From Antitrichia curtipendula (taxonomy: Eukaryota; Streptophyta; Bryopsida; Hypnales; Leucodontaceae), in the NCBI GenBank assembly GCA_951230915.1, contig OX579641.1, positions 15,912,254 through 15,976,253 on the forward strand: a stretch of 64,000 nucleotides of DNA, given 5' to 3'. Below the pieces are notes generated by a model. The model saw only the letters and a list, made by a program, of their open reading frames with translations, did not search any database and was not told the origin of the DNA. Position numbers and translations under genes: made by a program. Below, one piece after another: positions 11,924-24,115 of this stretch. Numbering within the stretch: position 1 is the stretch's first letter; every line of letters starts with the position of its first letter.

Positions 11924-12452
11924 TTAACCCCTAAGTGATCAAACAACCATTTTTTGGTCGTTGCCCAACTTCGGGCAAAAAATAAATAAATTTCAATTTA
12001 TTTATTTATTTTCTAAAATATTGAATTGACTCCCAATATTTATATTCAAAACTTAGATTGCTACAGTCAAACAAAAATTATAAGAGAAATAGAATAAAGT
12101 GTCTAAAATTGACTAGTGTTGAAAAACTTATTATTTTAGAAAAGTGTTGGTGTTTTCATTTCTAGATCTTATGCAATTTTTTACAAATCAATAGAAACCG
12201 CAATTTTGACCAATCACAAAAAAATTTAATCCTAAACGTAGAAATTGTATTTTTGGTGAATTTTGAAGTTATATCTTCAAAATTCATTTGAAGAGAATCT
12301 AAAAATAATTTTACATTTTTGACTGTACGGATACTTTCTACGTTCCATGCTTCACATTATCTTTTTTGATGCAAACTTCAAAAAAGTTATAGAACTTATA
12401 TTTTATAACACATTTGTGTTTTGTCCAAACTCCTTGAGTTTTTAGGGGTTAA
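11924..12452. mobile_element. TTAA-bounded non-autonomous element, piggyBac-type ends
   Basis: The left end is TTAACCCCTAAGTGATC at 11924 and the right end is GAGTTTTTAGGGGTTAA ending at 12452. The termini are therefore inverted repeats starting CCCCTAA, each inside TTAA, the target site duplicated by piggyBac transposons. The 529-bp unit (counting both TTAA) has no open frame. It separates the RT and RNase H blocks of the Ty3/gypsy relic, consistent with insertion into that element. Confidence 0.6.
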
Positions 12453-12665
12453 ATTACTGAAAGGCTATCTCTTGCTTAAATTTTCATATCTAAGGTTCAT
12501 AATTTCTTGTGAACATGGTCAATGGCTTTGCAATGTTACAAAATGTCTTCACAAAAAAATTGATAATAGTTATACAACCCTCAAGAATGTCCACATTCTA
12601 CTCACATCCTTCTGCCTTAGAATAGACATCATTACCTCCACTTTGTTAGCCATTACACCCAACCT

Positions 12666-13347
12666 TCAAAGATATATCATGTGATCTAAATATTCCATGC
12701 AATCATAATAAAACTTGTACTTATTTGGGTGCAATTTCAATCTGTGAAACTTCAATTTAACAAACATCTTTGTCAAATGTATTTGATGTTGCTTCCATTT
12801 CATGCTAAAGACAATAATGTCATCAATGCAACATTTTGCAAAATCCAAGGTAAAAAGTATGCAATCCATAATTGCTTGAAATTCGGAAGGTGTGTTCTTC
12901 AATAAAAAAACTAAAAAAAAACTCCATTAATAGAGTTAATCCTTCCCATCCTCATTAATATCCCAAAGAGGAGTCTTTTCCTTATCATCTTGATGATAGA
13001 TAGAGCAAAGATCCAAGGTACTAAATATTTAGAGTGGCCAATGGCTTTGAAATTCTTCTTTAGTGTTGGCAATACATCACAGCAACTAAACTTTGTGAGT
13101 TTATTAATTTTTTGATAATCCCTACACATCTTTTTTTTGTCTAATTACTATAAATGCCATTATTGGATGTCATAATTTTTGCCAATGTATACTCACAATC
13201 TAGTGAAGCTAACTCTATCAATCCCACCTTTAACAATTCTACAATGCAAGCTTGTATCATCTTGCATTTGACCTCACTATACTTATACATCTTGTGATAA
13301 ATAGGTGTATCACTAATTAAGTTAATTCTTACTTCTTGCCCTTTCAA
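12666..13347 (-). pseudogene. Ty3/gypsy reverse transcriptase relic
   Basis: Three minus-strand fragments follow each other in order. 13347-13141 has the N-terminal RT segment with KVGLIELASLDCEYT (family: ELLxxGxIxxSxSxYA). 13129-12911 has CRDYQKINKLT (family: CVDYRxLNxxT). 12902-12666 has NTPSEFQAIMDCIL, then CCIDDIIVFSMKW with the YxDD-box region as C-IDD, then KLKFHRLKLHPNKYKF. These are standard RT landmarks of Ty3/gypsy elements. Frameshifts separate the pieces and the catalytic YIDD reads CIDD, so it is dead. Gag and LTRs were not found. Confidence 0.8.
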
Positions 13348-13489
13348 CTATTCCTATTTTTATAATTGATGAAATTGTTAACTCATAAGATAATATTACT
13401 CCTTTGGGTTGAATTTATACAATTTTGGATGATAATTGAAGTTTCATCCATAGATATCTCCTAAAAGTTAAAAGTTAAACAACGGTTAA

Positions 13490-13998
13490 TATTTTAAAAT
13501 TTGAGGTAAATGTCTATGATTCCAAATTTTATAAAGTTTAGTATATGTACTAGCTTTTAGGAAATACAATTTACATTTGAATCGGTGCTTGAGAAAAGTG
13601 TAATGATCTCTACTTGGAATCCATAGACTCCATACCAACCCGCAAACTATAATTCTCATAACTTTCATCTTATTAATCAAAATGGAATGATTCAATTTTT
13701 TTCATGCATAAATAATCCTTAGAACCAATTTCAAATTTTTTATTTTGAAAGAAAGTGATTTTTAAAGAAGTTTTTTGAGCTACCCATTTTGCCCACCAAG
13801 TTTCAAAAACTACATTTCATGCAATAACTTTTTAACTAGGTAGTCAAAAGTTATGAAAATTGTTGGGCCTTAAAGCTACTCCTCGGACACATGTGAGGTA
13901 CAATATTTAAATAAAATAAAATAAAACTCTATTTGTAGTAGGCTACCCAAAATCATTATGTTGCCAAAACCCCCAGTGTTTGGTCCTTTAGGCATTAA
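13490..13998 (-). mobile_element. TTAA element family C, partial copy in inverse orientation
   Basis: Compared with the complete copy at 51599-52546, the reverse complement matches in order: CTCATAACTTTCATC...TCAAAATGGAATGATTC, AACCAATTTCAAATTTTT, GTCAAAAGTTATGAAAATTG, GGGCCTTAAAGCTACTCCT and finally ATGTTGCCAAAA...TTTGGTCCTTTAGG next to TTAA at about 13995. The distal (3') part is missing or too decayed to trace. Confidence 0.5.
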
Positions 13999-13999
13999 G

Positions 14000-14215
14000 T
14001 TAAGAGGATTCAAGTCCAAAAACCGAGTATGACAAGGTACTAGAATAACATCTTGATTCACTTTGAATATTGATATCTTACAATCTACATGGCCAAAGTT
14101 TCTCAAGTTTTTCAGATATTCTTATAGTCTGATGTTTTTCACCGTAGCTCATTGCACTAGAAATGACAGTTTTTGAGATGGAAGAAACTCATGTCCTTTA
14201 CGGGATTTACTCTAG
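14000..14215 (+). mobile_element. TTAA element family C, 3' fragment
   Basis: The order of blocks (ATATCTTACAATCTACATGG, TTTTTCAGATATTCTTATAG, GCACTAGAAATGACAGTTTT) follows the 3' third of the copies at 22598, 50685 and 51599. It abuts the inverse copy at 13490-13998, so the two form a head-to-head pair around a TTAA. Confidence 0.45.
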
Positions 14216-16790
14216 ATGAAAATAGCTTCTTCACACCATTGAAGATTACTTTCTGCACTCCCCAAAATAAATGTAAACAATAATCCTGGTGGACTATCTC
14301 CGTCATAAATCTCGAAGCAGTTAAAATCCAAGGCTGTGAGTGTAGTCCTTGATATTATCATAGCTATGATTGAGTGTGCTCCATATTATATTATCATAGC
14401 TGCGAAGACTATTACTGTTATCATTGCTATAAGTATTACCGTTGTTATCATAGCTACAGTAATACTATGAATAATATCCTTTTTTTTCTCCCTTCAGAAG
14501 GACGGTCTGAATTAAAAAAACAAGAGAAAGAAATGAACAATTAGTCTGGGTCACGCGGAATATTATCCTTGTTACTAAACTTAATTCATGCCACGAAAAC
14601 ATGTCCACGAGGCTCTCATGAGCTCTAATTGCATCTCTGACTTCATTTTAATTGCAAATGATAAAATAAAAATCAACAGCAAAGCTAAATCTTCTACGAC
14701 TGTTGTTCCTTTGTGCGGCATTAATCCATGAGTTACTAGGACGTCTTGAAGTTAGACCAGAGACATGAGACTTGAGATTGGGACAGCAAGTAATCAGATT
14801 ACATTCAATTCCTACCCAGTGACACAGGCTTGAACAGAGCGTGACTCACGCACCAGGGGAGAATTTAATTCTGGCTCCATCACTCGGGAGTTTCCAATCC
14901 TATGTTAATCAGATCTATTATGATACGAATCCCAAAAATGACAACCAACTCTGAGCTTGCATACCCAGACCTTCTGGACTTAATAACGAAAAAATGAAAA
15001 AATGAAAAAAAGAGTCTAAAAGTGGTATTAGGATTAGAAAAGATGATAAAAACTGAGTTCTCAACACATGGTGCAAAAACGAGTTTTTTTTGCTCCGGTA
15101 GTCTGCACCACCCTAAGTGGCATCTATCTCTCAACCTTTCTCCTAGGCTGACATGCCTGTGTGAACCACATTAATTGATCACCCAAAACAAAACAAAATT
15201 GAGTTCATACATCATGCAGTGGGAGAGCCAATTAAAGATGAAAAAAAAAGAAAAGAACAATAATATCTTTGACATAAAATAGAAATTTAACTTTAAACTT
15301 TGTTTATGGAAATAATTTCAAAAGCTACAAATTTGAAGTAAGGGTACAAACTCTTAGTATTGACTCTTTTTAATTGGGGCCGCGTACTCCAACTATTTGG
15401 AAGGATCCTAATCAACAAAAGGGTCATATTGTCCCCTAAGTCTATTTGAAAGCTAACAACTATTGAAAGTGAAACATTTTTTTGTTTCAAACGTGACCAA
15501 TCGAAGAGTCTAGTGCCATTGAAGACTCTCCCTATGCTTTCAACTTTGAAAAGTAAAAAAATATTACTTGAATGTCATAACATCACGGAACAAAATTGGG
15601 GTGGATTTTTCTTGAGTTTGCTAAAAAAATAAATCTATCTTTGACCTTAAGAGATTGTAGAACCATAAAAAACTAACTTTGGGGGTACTCTTATCTTAGA
15701 CAATGAGCTTTCTATTCCATGCTTACTTTAAAACCTTTTTGCACATTTGCAATGATGATGCAAAAGTCAATAAACAACACCTAAACTAAAGAACCACTAT
15801 ACCAAAGAATTACTATAGAAACTCAAAAGAAGTTCAATTATGCACGATACACAAAGTTTCATCCAAATTAGGTGTGCAATCTTACAAAGCTCAAAATTGT
15901 CAAAACGACTACTTACAATGGTGCAATGATTTTAAATTCATTTATTTTCACAAATAAAACATTCCCCAATCTTGGATTTTTGAGCACGTAAGAGCATAAG
16001 ATTGGAACAAACCATAAATTGCAAAGCAATTGAAGTACCAGTATAAGCGATGTTGCGGAGTGAGAAAGCTATCGAGACAAAGTTGTTTGAAGACAAACTA
16101 AGGAACATGAGCTTCTGATCTCTATGTATGAAGCTGTTTCAAGCTTTATAAAGTAGTTAAGTAGTTTTCTTTTGCCAAGTGACAATTTTTAATTTTAGAA
16201 TGTGCAAACACTTAAATTTACTCATTTTTCTTTGAAATATTCTTGACAAAAATTAATCCATTTTTGAAGCAACTGGTTTTTTTGGTTTTTTTTTAAAACA
16301 TATGGACAAATTCCATTGATAAGGAAAAAGTACACAGAACCAGAGAGGCAAGCCCTCGGAATTTTTTAACATATTCTAAGACTTAAATTTTTTTTAATCG
16401 CAAGCAACTGGTTTTAAAATGATCTCGAAATGATCAAGAAACCTTCAAGGCTTCCCACATTTCCACATTGCTTTAATTTGGTTCAGGGTTTAGGATTCTA
16501 CCGACGATTTTGGTCACTTTTGTCCGTAATGGGTTAAAGCGTCGAACCCATGAGTATTGCTCCTCTAGAATGCCCATGCCTATATATAATTAAATAATTG
16601 GAATTTTTTCCTTGATGGAATAAGCAATTAAATTGCACTGACTCAGACACTGAGGTTTTGCGACTTGCGAGGCATTGTTGACAAGAATGGACTGTTGGGA
16701 TCCAAGGACTCTCTATGGGAGCAGCAGTATTTGTGGAAGCAATTACTTTGAGAGATCCAAACAAGCTAGTAAGACAGAGAAGAGCCTGCG
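14216..16790. other. AT-rich intergenic DNA with repeat debris
   Basis: No supported gene. Three TTATCATAGCT boxes lie at 14358-14460. A retroposon-like tail occurs at 16277-16362 on the minus strand (stem GAGGGCTTGCCTCTCTGG, then CTGTGTACTTTTTCCTTATC and an A run), related to 10971-11045. A second T-run plus GAAGGACGGTC block near 14480 may be another such tail. Confidence 0.4.
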
Positions 16791-18114
16791 TCCACATTAC
16801 TCCTACGTAAACCATTCACAGTGAAGTGATGAGCGGCAGACTCCGGAGACACGGGTCTGACATCAAGTGCTTAAGAGACTTCCAAAATCCAGACGCATTC
16901 AGCCTGTCCCTGAGAAACGTACCATGCGAGCAAATCTCTGCACCTGGGAAATTGGAAGCATTCAAGCATGCGAGATACTTACGGCTATTCTACCGTTGCA
17001 TTCCTGAGAGAGGGCACGTGATCCATGAATTTGACCTGGGTCACAGACACGGATCATCGATATTTATGGTTGCTACTAACTTCGGCAAATCAATATATTT
17101 GTGGACGTTCTGCTTGTCAGAAGCTTTTACATACTAAAAACAACGATTAACGTAACAATTTCCCTACGATTAAAGACTAAAAACATTGATTAACTAGACG
17201 TTCTCTCAAGGATTAAGGACCAAAATTTCTTACTAGTTCCAAACGTTCGGTGACGACTGGACTGCAGAGTAACGTCATACCTCAACGGGAGCACTCCCAG
17301 TCAGCCTCTCGTCATCTTGACTTCTGATCGAGAAGTAGCTTCGAGATTAGAATCAACACTGATTCGGCTAATTGCCACGTGCTGTACGATCTGGGCAGCA
17401 ATCTTCTCATCAATGCAGAGGACACTTGCATCGCTGCCCATTGTGCCCAAGGTCAATGCATGAGAGACATTTATGGCAAATGATCAGTCTACTTGCACAA
17501 GGTGGGACGTACCTGGACGGCTGGATTTCCACCTTCGAAATCTCACAAACTTATTACTCGAGCGTCAGGGTGCGTGTTGCCGATGATCGTTGCCCTTCAC
17601 AACATGCACTAGAGCATATAGAGCTCGTGAGTTGACTCATTGGTCGGCTGCTTCACTACATCTTCATAGCCGACAGTGTGGTCGACTCTCATCCTCTTTA
17701 TTAAGACGCAAGTTGTTCTTAGCCAAGAGTCATGTGACTTGCCAGGGTTCCAAGGCTCTGATACTCCAGGAATTGGTGCAACAATTGATTTCATTGTGGT
17801 GTTGCGCTCTTCATGTCTTTACGCAACAGTGCCAATTGCACGGGCTGCAGATTTCTCTTCTCTGTGCATGTGTAAGAGACTGGGCGGTACGGGAGAGAGA
17901 ATGAGAGACAATATAGGTGGTCGAAGGCAGCAAACAATTTGAGCATATCAAATTGTTCTTCACGAAACCTTGCACAGGAAGGGAGATGGGACGAATTTAT
18001 CTGAAACGTTCTGGCGTGAGTTCTGTAGAGGAATGCAAGGATGGACTAGCTTACAAGAAACTCTAGACTCGGAAATTTTTTTTAGAAAGGCAGGCAGCAT
18101 TACCGACAGAAACC
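16791..18114 (+). other. Upstream region of the remorin gene
   Basis: Base composition rises relative to the AT-rich flank, and several overlapping open frames of 60-105 codons occur on both strands. None shows a recognisable domain or convincing splice context, so they are treated as chance. The segment most likely holds the promoter and 5' UTR of the remorin gene. No TATA box or initiator was assigned with confidence. Confidence 0.4.
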
Positions 18115-21100
18115 ATGGAGGGTTTCCCCCTTTTACCTGATGGAGTCATCAGCACGGCACGGTACGACTTTCGCAAGCCCTCGCTGGGGCCTAGAACCAA
18201 GCTCGAGGACAACGTGAGTCCCAAATCCGTGATTTTAGACACTCGTTTCATCAGTCCAGCATCCTCCTCTTCCAGCAGCATGGATCATCGTCCTCGGTCG
18301 GACGCAACCCATGTCAAGATGCAGCAACCTAGCCATGACCGAGGCTATTCAATATCAGATGGAGAGTCCAGCGACACAGACACGTTGTTAGAACCTTCTC
18401 GTGAGCTCAATAAGGTTTGATATACAGTCAAATTGGACTCACGACATTACTATTTGTGACTTCCAGTTTGTTCATCATAATCCGCCTGTAAATGATAAAA
18501 TGCCGAATCGTTCACATTCCAATTGTAAAGATTGTCACAAGATAGAAAAAATTGCAAGTCTAAATACTTTCATGTGCTTTTGTTGCCAGGTTTGCACCTC
18601 AAGATCGTTGGAGACATTGCCCGAGACTCATTCCTTAGCATTGAAGGCTACCAGAACAAATATCTGCAAAAGAGAAGGGAGTTGTAATGGCAGGCTATAC
18701 GAGACCGGTGCAATACTTCCTACCGTCCAAGACAAATATCAAATACAACATAGTATACGATCTCACCAGAAGATTACACCGAGAGACCATTCGTCAGCGC
18801 AAGACATCATGTCCATCTCTTCTGCGGTGGATCACACCAGGTTAGATAGCTCGCGGTTGAATATTCAAACCAGAGTACCATTGCAAAATGCTTGTGCACT
18901 GAATGGGAGTGACGAAGGAAACAGGGGAGCCTCAACAGTTCGAAGTCCCCAACTTGGGGTTATGAACACTCTCGAAAATCCGGGAACTCCGCTACGTTTC
19001 ATACCAGGTTGGCAATCTCAATTGGGAAGTCCTGCGGGAAGTCATATTAGTTTCGGAAGCCCTGGATTTGAGAAAGGGATTGGGTCATTTAGTCCTGCAA
19101 GCTTGGTGGATCAAATCAGTAAAGGCATTCCATTTCAGCACAGGTTTCTGTCTGGTCCTCTCCATGGTGGCATTAATACTCGACCTCCACCTTCGAAGTG
19201 GGACGATGCAGAAAAATGGATTGCTAGTCCTAGTCATCATGAGCCCTCTGCTCAACCTCAGCTGCAACGACCTCTGCAGGCTCTCCCATCAGGTTTGTAT
19301 CTGTCTGAACAACCCAAAGTGTGAAATTACCTTTTTCTTAGGTGTAATACCACAACAAGCTTCTTCTGTATGCACCTCCACTCTCCGTTAAGTTGCAATT
19401 AACATTCCAGTGGGAAAATGCGTGATTCATATTGATATCTGATGACGATCACTCCTTATGATAGGTAGAAGACATTCAATTAGCGGGCACAGTCACCAGC
19501 TCAACTTTGCAGGAGGTAGTCCTGACTTCTCAACTCCAAATACGGTAGAGAAGCCATTGTCCTTGATGATTGATCAGATGGTTGGAAGTTTGGAAAGCCT
19601 AAATCGAAGTGCATCATCGAAACAGCGCTCCAAAGCTCTCTCATTCGGTGATCTGTCAAAAAAAGTTTTCGATCTTTCTTGCTCCAACACATCTCCAGCA
19701 GCGGTTGAGAAGTCCACCGGAAACGTTGGCCAACAAATCCATCACGGTGCCGAAAGTAAAGGAGTCACGGATCTTGACACAAGGCAAGAATCCTGTAGCC
19801 ATATGCCAGAAGCAACACCAACAAGAGAGAACGGAATCCACGGATTGCTTGAAGATGACAACTCGAAGAAGGCAGAAAACGGAAGATGTTTGGGTATGTC
19901 GCCGTCTCATTACCTTCTGCAATACAAAAGTCGTTCAAATTCGTCAAATTGGTACAACAGAGAGGGCTTCTTTCATCCCTCTATTCAATTTCATGTCGGT
20001 CTAGCTAGGTCGTATCTAACAATCTGTTTCATATCAAAAGCATTTATGTATTGTAAGCAAGTAAACGTCTAACGGAATAGTCATACAGATAACTCAACGG
20101 ATATAGAGGTTCTGAAGCACTCACTTACGGAATCCACGAAAGAGATCGGCGCACATCAAGTGCAACCATTAAGCCCTCCCGATCTCCCTCCACCATCAGA
20201 AAATAGCTGGAGGTTTGGAAGGCGTAAGGCTTCATCCGAAATTAAGTCAACTTCAGCATTCACAGCTTCACCTGCACGACACAACACCCCTGCAGCTCAG
20301 CCTGGCAGGCGACCGACTTCGTTTGTATCGATTGCTAAAGCTGGAGAGCTGGAACTCCAGACCTGGCATTTGGCGAAATTGGAACTAAGCAAGCTACCAA
20401 GTGATGATAAAGGCGTGGCCTGGACCACTCGAGAGGAAGAAGACATGGAGTGCTCAGTTAGCTTAAGGGATTCAGGTGTTTTAGAGAAAGGATGTGCGGA
20501 TGATGAGGCCGCAGCATTGGGAGAAGTCAACCAGACGCAACGCAATTCAAGGTATGCTAAATGCTTCACTGCTAATTGTTTGCTTACCAGAGAATTTAAT
20601 TTATATAGGAGAGACTCATGTAAACTTTCTTGACCAGATGTGACAAGAAGGAGGGAAGAATCAATGCATGGGAAGAGCTTCAAATTTCCAGGGCCGAAGT
20701 CGAGATGCAAAAGTTAGAGGTTAGTTCTGTCTACCAGATCCTTCCCTTTCGACATGTGAACATCGCTGAACACTCATTGAATTAACCTTATTTTTTCCCC
20801 AAAATCTACCATCGTCTATCCAACGAAATCCTAAAACCAGTGCTAGCAGAAGACGGAATAATCTTGCTCACACATTTTATCCATTGCGTTTCTAATCGAC
20901 TTAGACCTCGTTTTTGTCGACTCTGTTTCTAAAGACCCTGTTCTTCAGCTGTAAGTACATAAACAAAGATTGAAAAACGATCAAATTATTACTGAGACTT
21001 CGACCTAAGCACATCGCTGCACACTCCTTTGAATTGAACAAATTTAGTATATTTTCCTTCCAACCTACCTTATCCATTCCTACAAAATCCTAAATCCCAG

Positions 21101-21593
21101 TGTTATTGCCAAAATGGAATATTCTTGCTCTCACATTTTTTGGTTGCATTTATTTTTATTATGTTTCTGAATACCCTGTTCTTAAGCTGTAAGTACACAA
21201 ACAAAGAATTAAAAATATAAAAAGCGTTCAAATTAGTACTGAACAAGAACAAGAAGATTTCGTTTAATTCCGATTAATTCCGATTTCCGTCAACACGGCC
21301 TAAAACAATATCACTTACTCTATTATGCTTATTTAGGCTTGTGCAATTTCTTATTACCAATTTAGAGCTTGACTGGCAATCTTGGTTTGCAGATGAAAAT
21401 TGAGAAGATGCGGTTACGCGCCCTCGAGAAGATGACAAACAGAATAGCGCTAGCGAAGAAGAAAGCAAAAGAAATGAGAGCTTCGACACATACCTCGAGA
21501 TCCGGTCAAGCAGCCAAAATCGTGCAACAGCAAGAACAGGTCGACGTCTCTCCAACTTCGAAGTCCACCTTCATATGCTGCTTCAGGGCATAG
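18115..21593 (+). CDS. REM: Remorin, long N-terminal extension, 725 aa
   Basis: Remorins are plant proteins that coat the inner face of the plasma membrane in nanodomains and act in signalling and symbiont/pathogen responses. Six exons fit one frame: 18115-18414, 18590-19292, 19465-19893, 20089-20551, 20638-20719 and 21393-21593. The first 600 residues are Ser/Pro-rich and probably disordered. They include PPPSKWDDAEKWIAS near residue 303, a segment typical of long remorins. The C-terminal remorin domain begins around residue 630 with GRINAWEELQISRAEVEMQK, continues as a basic coiled coil (MKIEKMRLRALEKM...KKKAKEMRA), and ends FICCFRA. The double Cys at 721-722 is the usual S-acylated membrane anchor. 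The start was chosen because ATG 18115 opens a clean 100-codon exon ending in AAG|GTTTGA. The exon 3 donor at 19893 is chosen on frame (GG|GTATGT) and could be a few bases off. Confidence 0.88.
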
Positions 21594-22505
21594 CTTCATT
21601 ACCTGGTGCCATCTGATCGAAGCAGTGACAAATCCAATCGTGTGGTGACACATTTTTCACTAAGTTGCGTGCTGTCAAATTCCTTTGGAAACCTAAAGAC
21701 ACCATCGCCAGTACTTCTCGACTATTTTGAACCGGATTTTTGCAGGGGAGAAATTGTTAGTGTCGCTATAGTGAGTTACTTGGCATCGTCTTTCATGTAA
21801 ATGGTAGTTCGGTAGTATCCTCCAATTCTCCACATTCAAGCACAGTTTTAGCGCGGCAGATTCAATTTTGGCAAAGATTGAATTGTAATTAAGTGAAGTA
21901 TTGAATGTTGGCGATGGCTTGTGGAATGCAAAGCTAAATTGTGAGTAAGCTTACGAGTTTTGGGTGAGACCTAGACTCTTCATCTCTGTTCTAAGGAGGT
22001 ATTCGAAAAGTCATGGTGCATTTTGGTTTGTAATCCTTCTTAACTTGAAAATTCCTTCCCTTCAAGATCCAAGCAAAAGAGGTACACTAACTCTTTTTCC
22101 TTGGATACTTGGGGAGGCTTCAATGCAAGTTCGAAGCCATTAAAAGTCATTTACAAAAAAATATTAGCTAATTGGCATCCATGTGTCGTGGAAGACAAAA
22201 AAACAACTTGAGGGAAGGTTGTTAACATCATTATCCATTGAACACACAACACTTTTCTTTCTTGTTTGCATTTGAAAATCAACCAATTGCAAAAAAATAA
22301 AAACTGAATACATTTCAGCAAACATTTAGGAGCAAAATGTTCATTTACGCTTAAAATTGTATAGATGGAATCATCGCTCTATTCTAGAGAAGAATCATTT
22401 GAATTATGTACAATGTGAGTTGGTATCAACCCATAAGCATAAAATTGAAACAAGAAAAAAAAAGAGATGCGTTCAATGTGTAACATTGGAATTCCAAATA
22501 CATTT
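21594..22505. other. 3' flank of the remorin gene, no gene seen
   Basis: The first few hundred bases are presumably 3' UTR. AT content then rises toward the repeat-rich block. Nothing is recognisably encoded. Confidence 0.4.
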
Positions 22506-22509
22506 GTGA

Positions 22510-22510
<1 letters not shown>

Positions 22511-22557
<47 letters not shown>
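22511..22557. repeat. (TA)n microsatellite
   Basis: About 23 uninterrupted TA units. Any open frame across it is low-complexity IYIYIY and not a gene. Confidence 0.95.
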
Positions 22558-22559
<2 letters not shown>

Positions 22560-22597
22560 AAGGTTGTTTCATTCAGTTTCAATTAGTGATGTGAAAA

Positions 22598-23515
22598 TTA
22601 ACCTCTAAAGGACCAGCATGCGTTTTGGGGCAATATAGAAATGTTGGGCAGGTACCTATGAATGGAAATTTGCATATTTTAGGCTAAAATTTTAATAGAA
22701 GGTGAGGACAAGGAATATCTTTATATGCACTAAATTTCATGACATTTGAAAATGTGAGTCAAAAATAATGATCTAATATGTTATTTTCTCCCCCCGCTTA
22801 GGGAGTTCGGGCAAATTAAAAAAATCACTTTTCTCATAAACAAAAATTTGAAATTGGTTCTCTAGAGTTACATATACATGGAAAGCTTTGAATCATTCCA
22901 TATTGATCAATTAGTCAAAAGTTACGAGGAGTTTAGTTTGCTTGACAATTATAGATTTTCTACTCTATATTATACTTTGAAGTCCTTTATCTTATTTAAT
23001 TTTCAATATTTTTTGAAAAAAATAAAAATATGGGATGTAGATTGTTTATTACAACATTGCAACCACTGGAATTGACATTTTTCAATTCCATAACTAATTC
23101 TTAACAATTTTGTATTTTGAATCATTCACTATTTCTTTGTACCTACTATTCTTTTCCTATATGTTGTACAATTCCAAATGATGTGAAATTTTTCAAGCAT
23201 GTAGCCAACTTGTCTTGAAAAATGAATCCAAAGAAGCACCACCATTTTAGACATTTTTGCATGCAAATGTGATCTTGTGAAGTGCAGCTGCCTTGTTTTT
23301 TGTAGGGCCAAAAAAAGTTTTTTTTCACTTCAAATGCTAATATCTTGCAAATTACTTGGTGTAAATTTCTGAAATTTATTCCACATCTTCTATAAGAACC
23401 TACGGTTATGTGTGTCCAAAAATGTTTTTCTTCTAAAATTTGGTGCTTGTACAAAAAGTGGCAATTTTGGAGCGTTTTGGGTGAAAATATAGTCATGGTC
23501 CTTCAAGTTTATGAA
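22598..23515 (+). mobile_element. TTAA element family C, near full-length copy
   Basis: The left end is TTAACCTCTAAAGGACCAGC. The body follows 50685-51602 block by block: TGGGCAGGTACC, TTTTAATAGAAGGTGAGGAC, CACTAAATTTCATGACATTT, TTTGAAATTGGTTCTCTAGA, GTGAAGTGCAGCTGCC and TTTTGGAGCGTTTTGGGTG. The right terminal repeat is mutated (CTTCAAGTTTATG instead of a CTTTAGGGATTAA-like end). It has no coding capacity. Confidence 0.65.
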
Positions 23516-23869
23516 GAATCTTGTCTTTTGGACAATCAAGTTGCATCTTCATGAAAAAATTATGTATTGGATTTGTTATTGAACTCTATTTTCACAATTT
23601 TTCAAAACAAAAACATCCATAGGGTGTAGATTTCTTTCTTTAACAATCTCATCATTAGTATTGAATGACACGTTTCAATTTCAATTTAGAACTATTAGCC
23701 AATTAATTTTCTTTCCATATTCTACCACATCTACTTAAATGAATTTCTTAAGCATTAAAATTATCAATTTATAAATCAATAAAATCCTAAATTTTTAATT
23801 AAATTCTCTACCATGGTGATCTAACAAGTGATTTAAACCTCAAAAATTTGTAGTATAAAAAATTTAAGT

Positions 23870-24115
23870 TAAGGGGATTCAAAGTCTAAAATCTTAATAA
23901 AGTGAAGGGCAAAAAAATATTTTTTCACATCGAATACTATTATTTTACAATCTACTTGGTCAAAAGCATGTTTGAAGTTTTTCCACACTTTCCCATATAT
24001 GTCTGATGTAAGATCTAATTGCAAAACATAGGATTTTTTCATCATAGCTTTTTACACTAGAAATAATAAGATTTATAAAGGATTTTGGTGAAACATAGTA
24101 ATGAACTTTTAAGGG
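23870..24115 (+). mobile_element. TTAA element family C, 3' fragment
   Basis: Blocks ACTATTATTTTACAATCTAC, TTTGAAGTTTTTCCACAC, TACACTAGAAATAATAAG and GAACTTTTAAGGG resemble 14000-14215 and the 3' part of the full-length copies. Confidence 0.4.

Noticed and set aside
16534..17942. Overlapping open frames of 60-105 codons upstream of the remorin gene
   Set aside because: No domain, no conserved splice structure, frames open on both strands; more likely promoter and 5' UTR.
22379..22582. Open frame IYIYIY on the minus strand, and the similar one at 41799-42026
   Set aside because: These are only (TA)n microsatellites read as codons.
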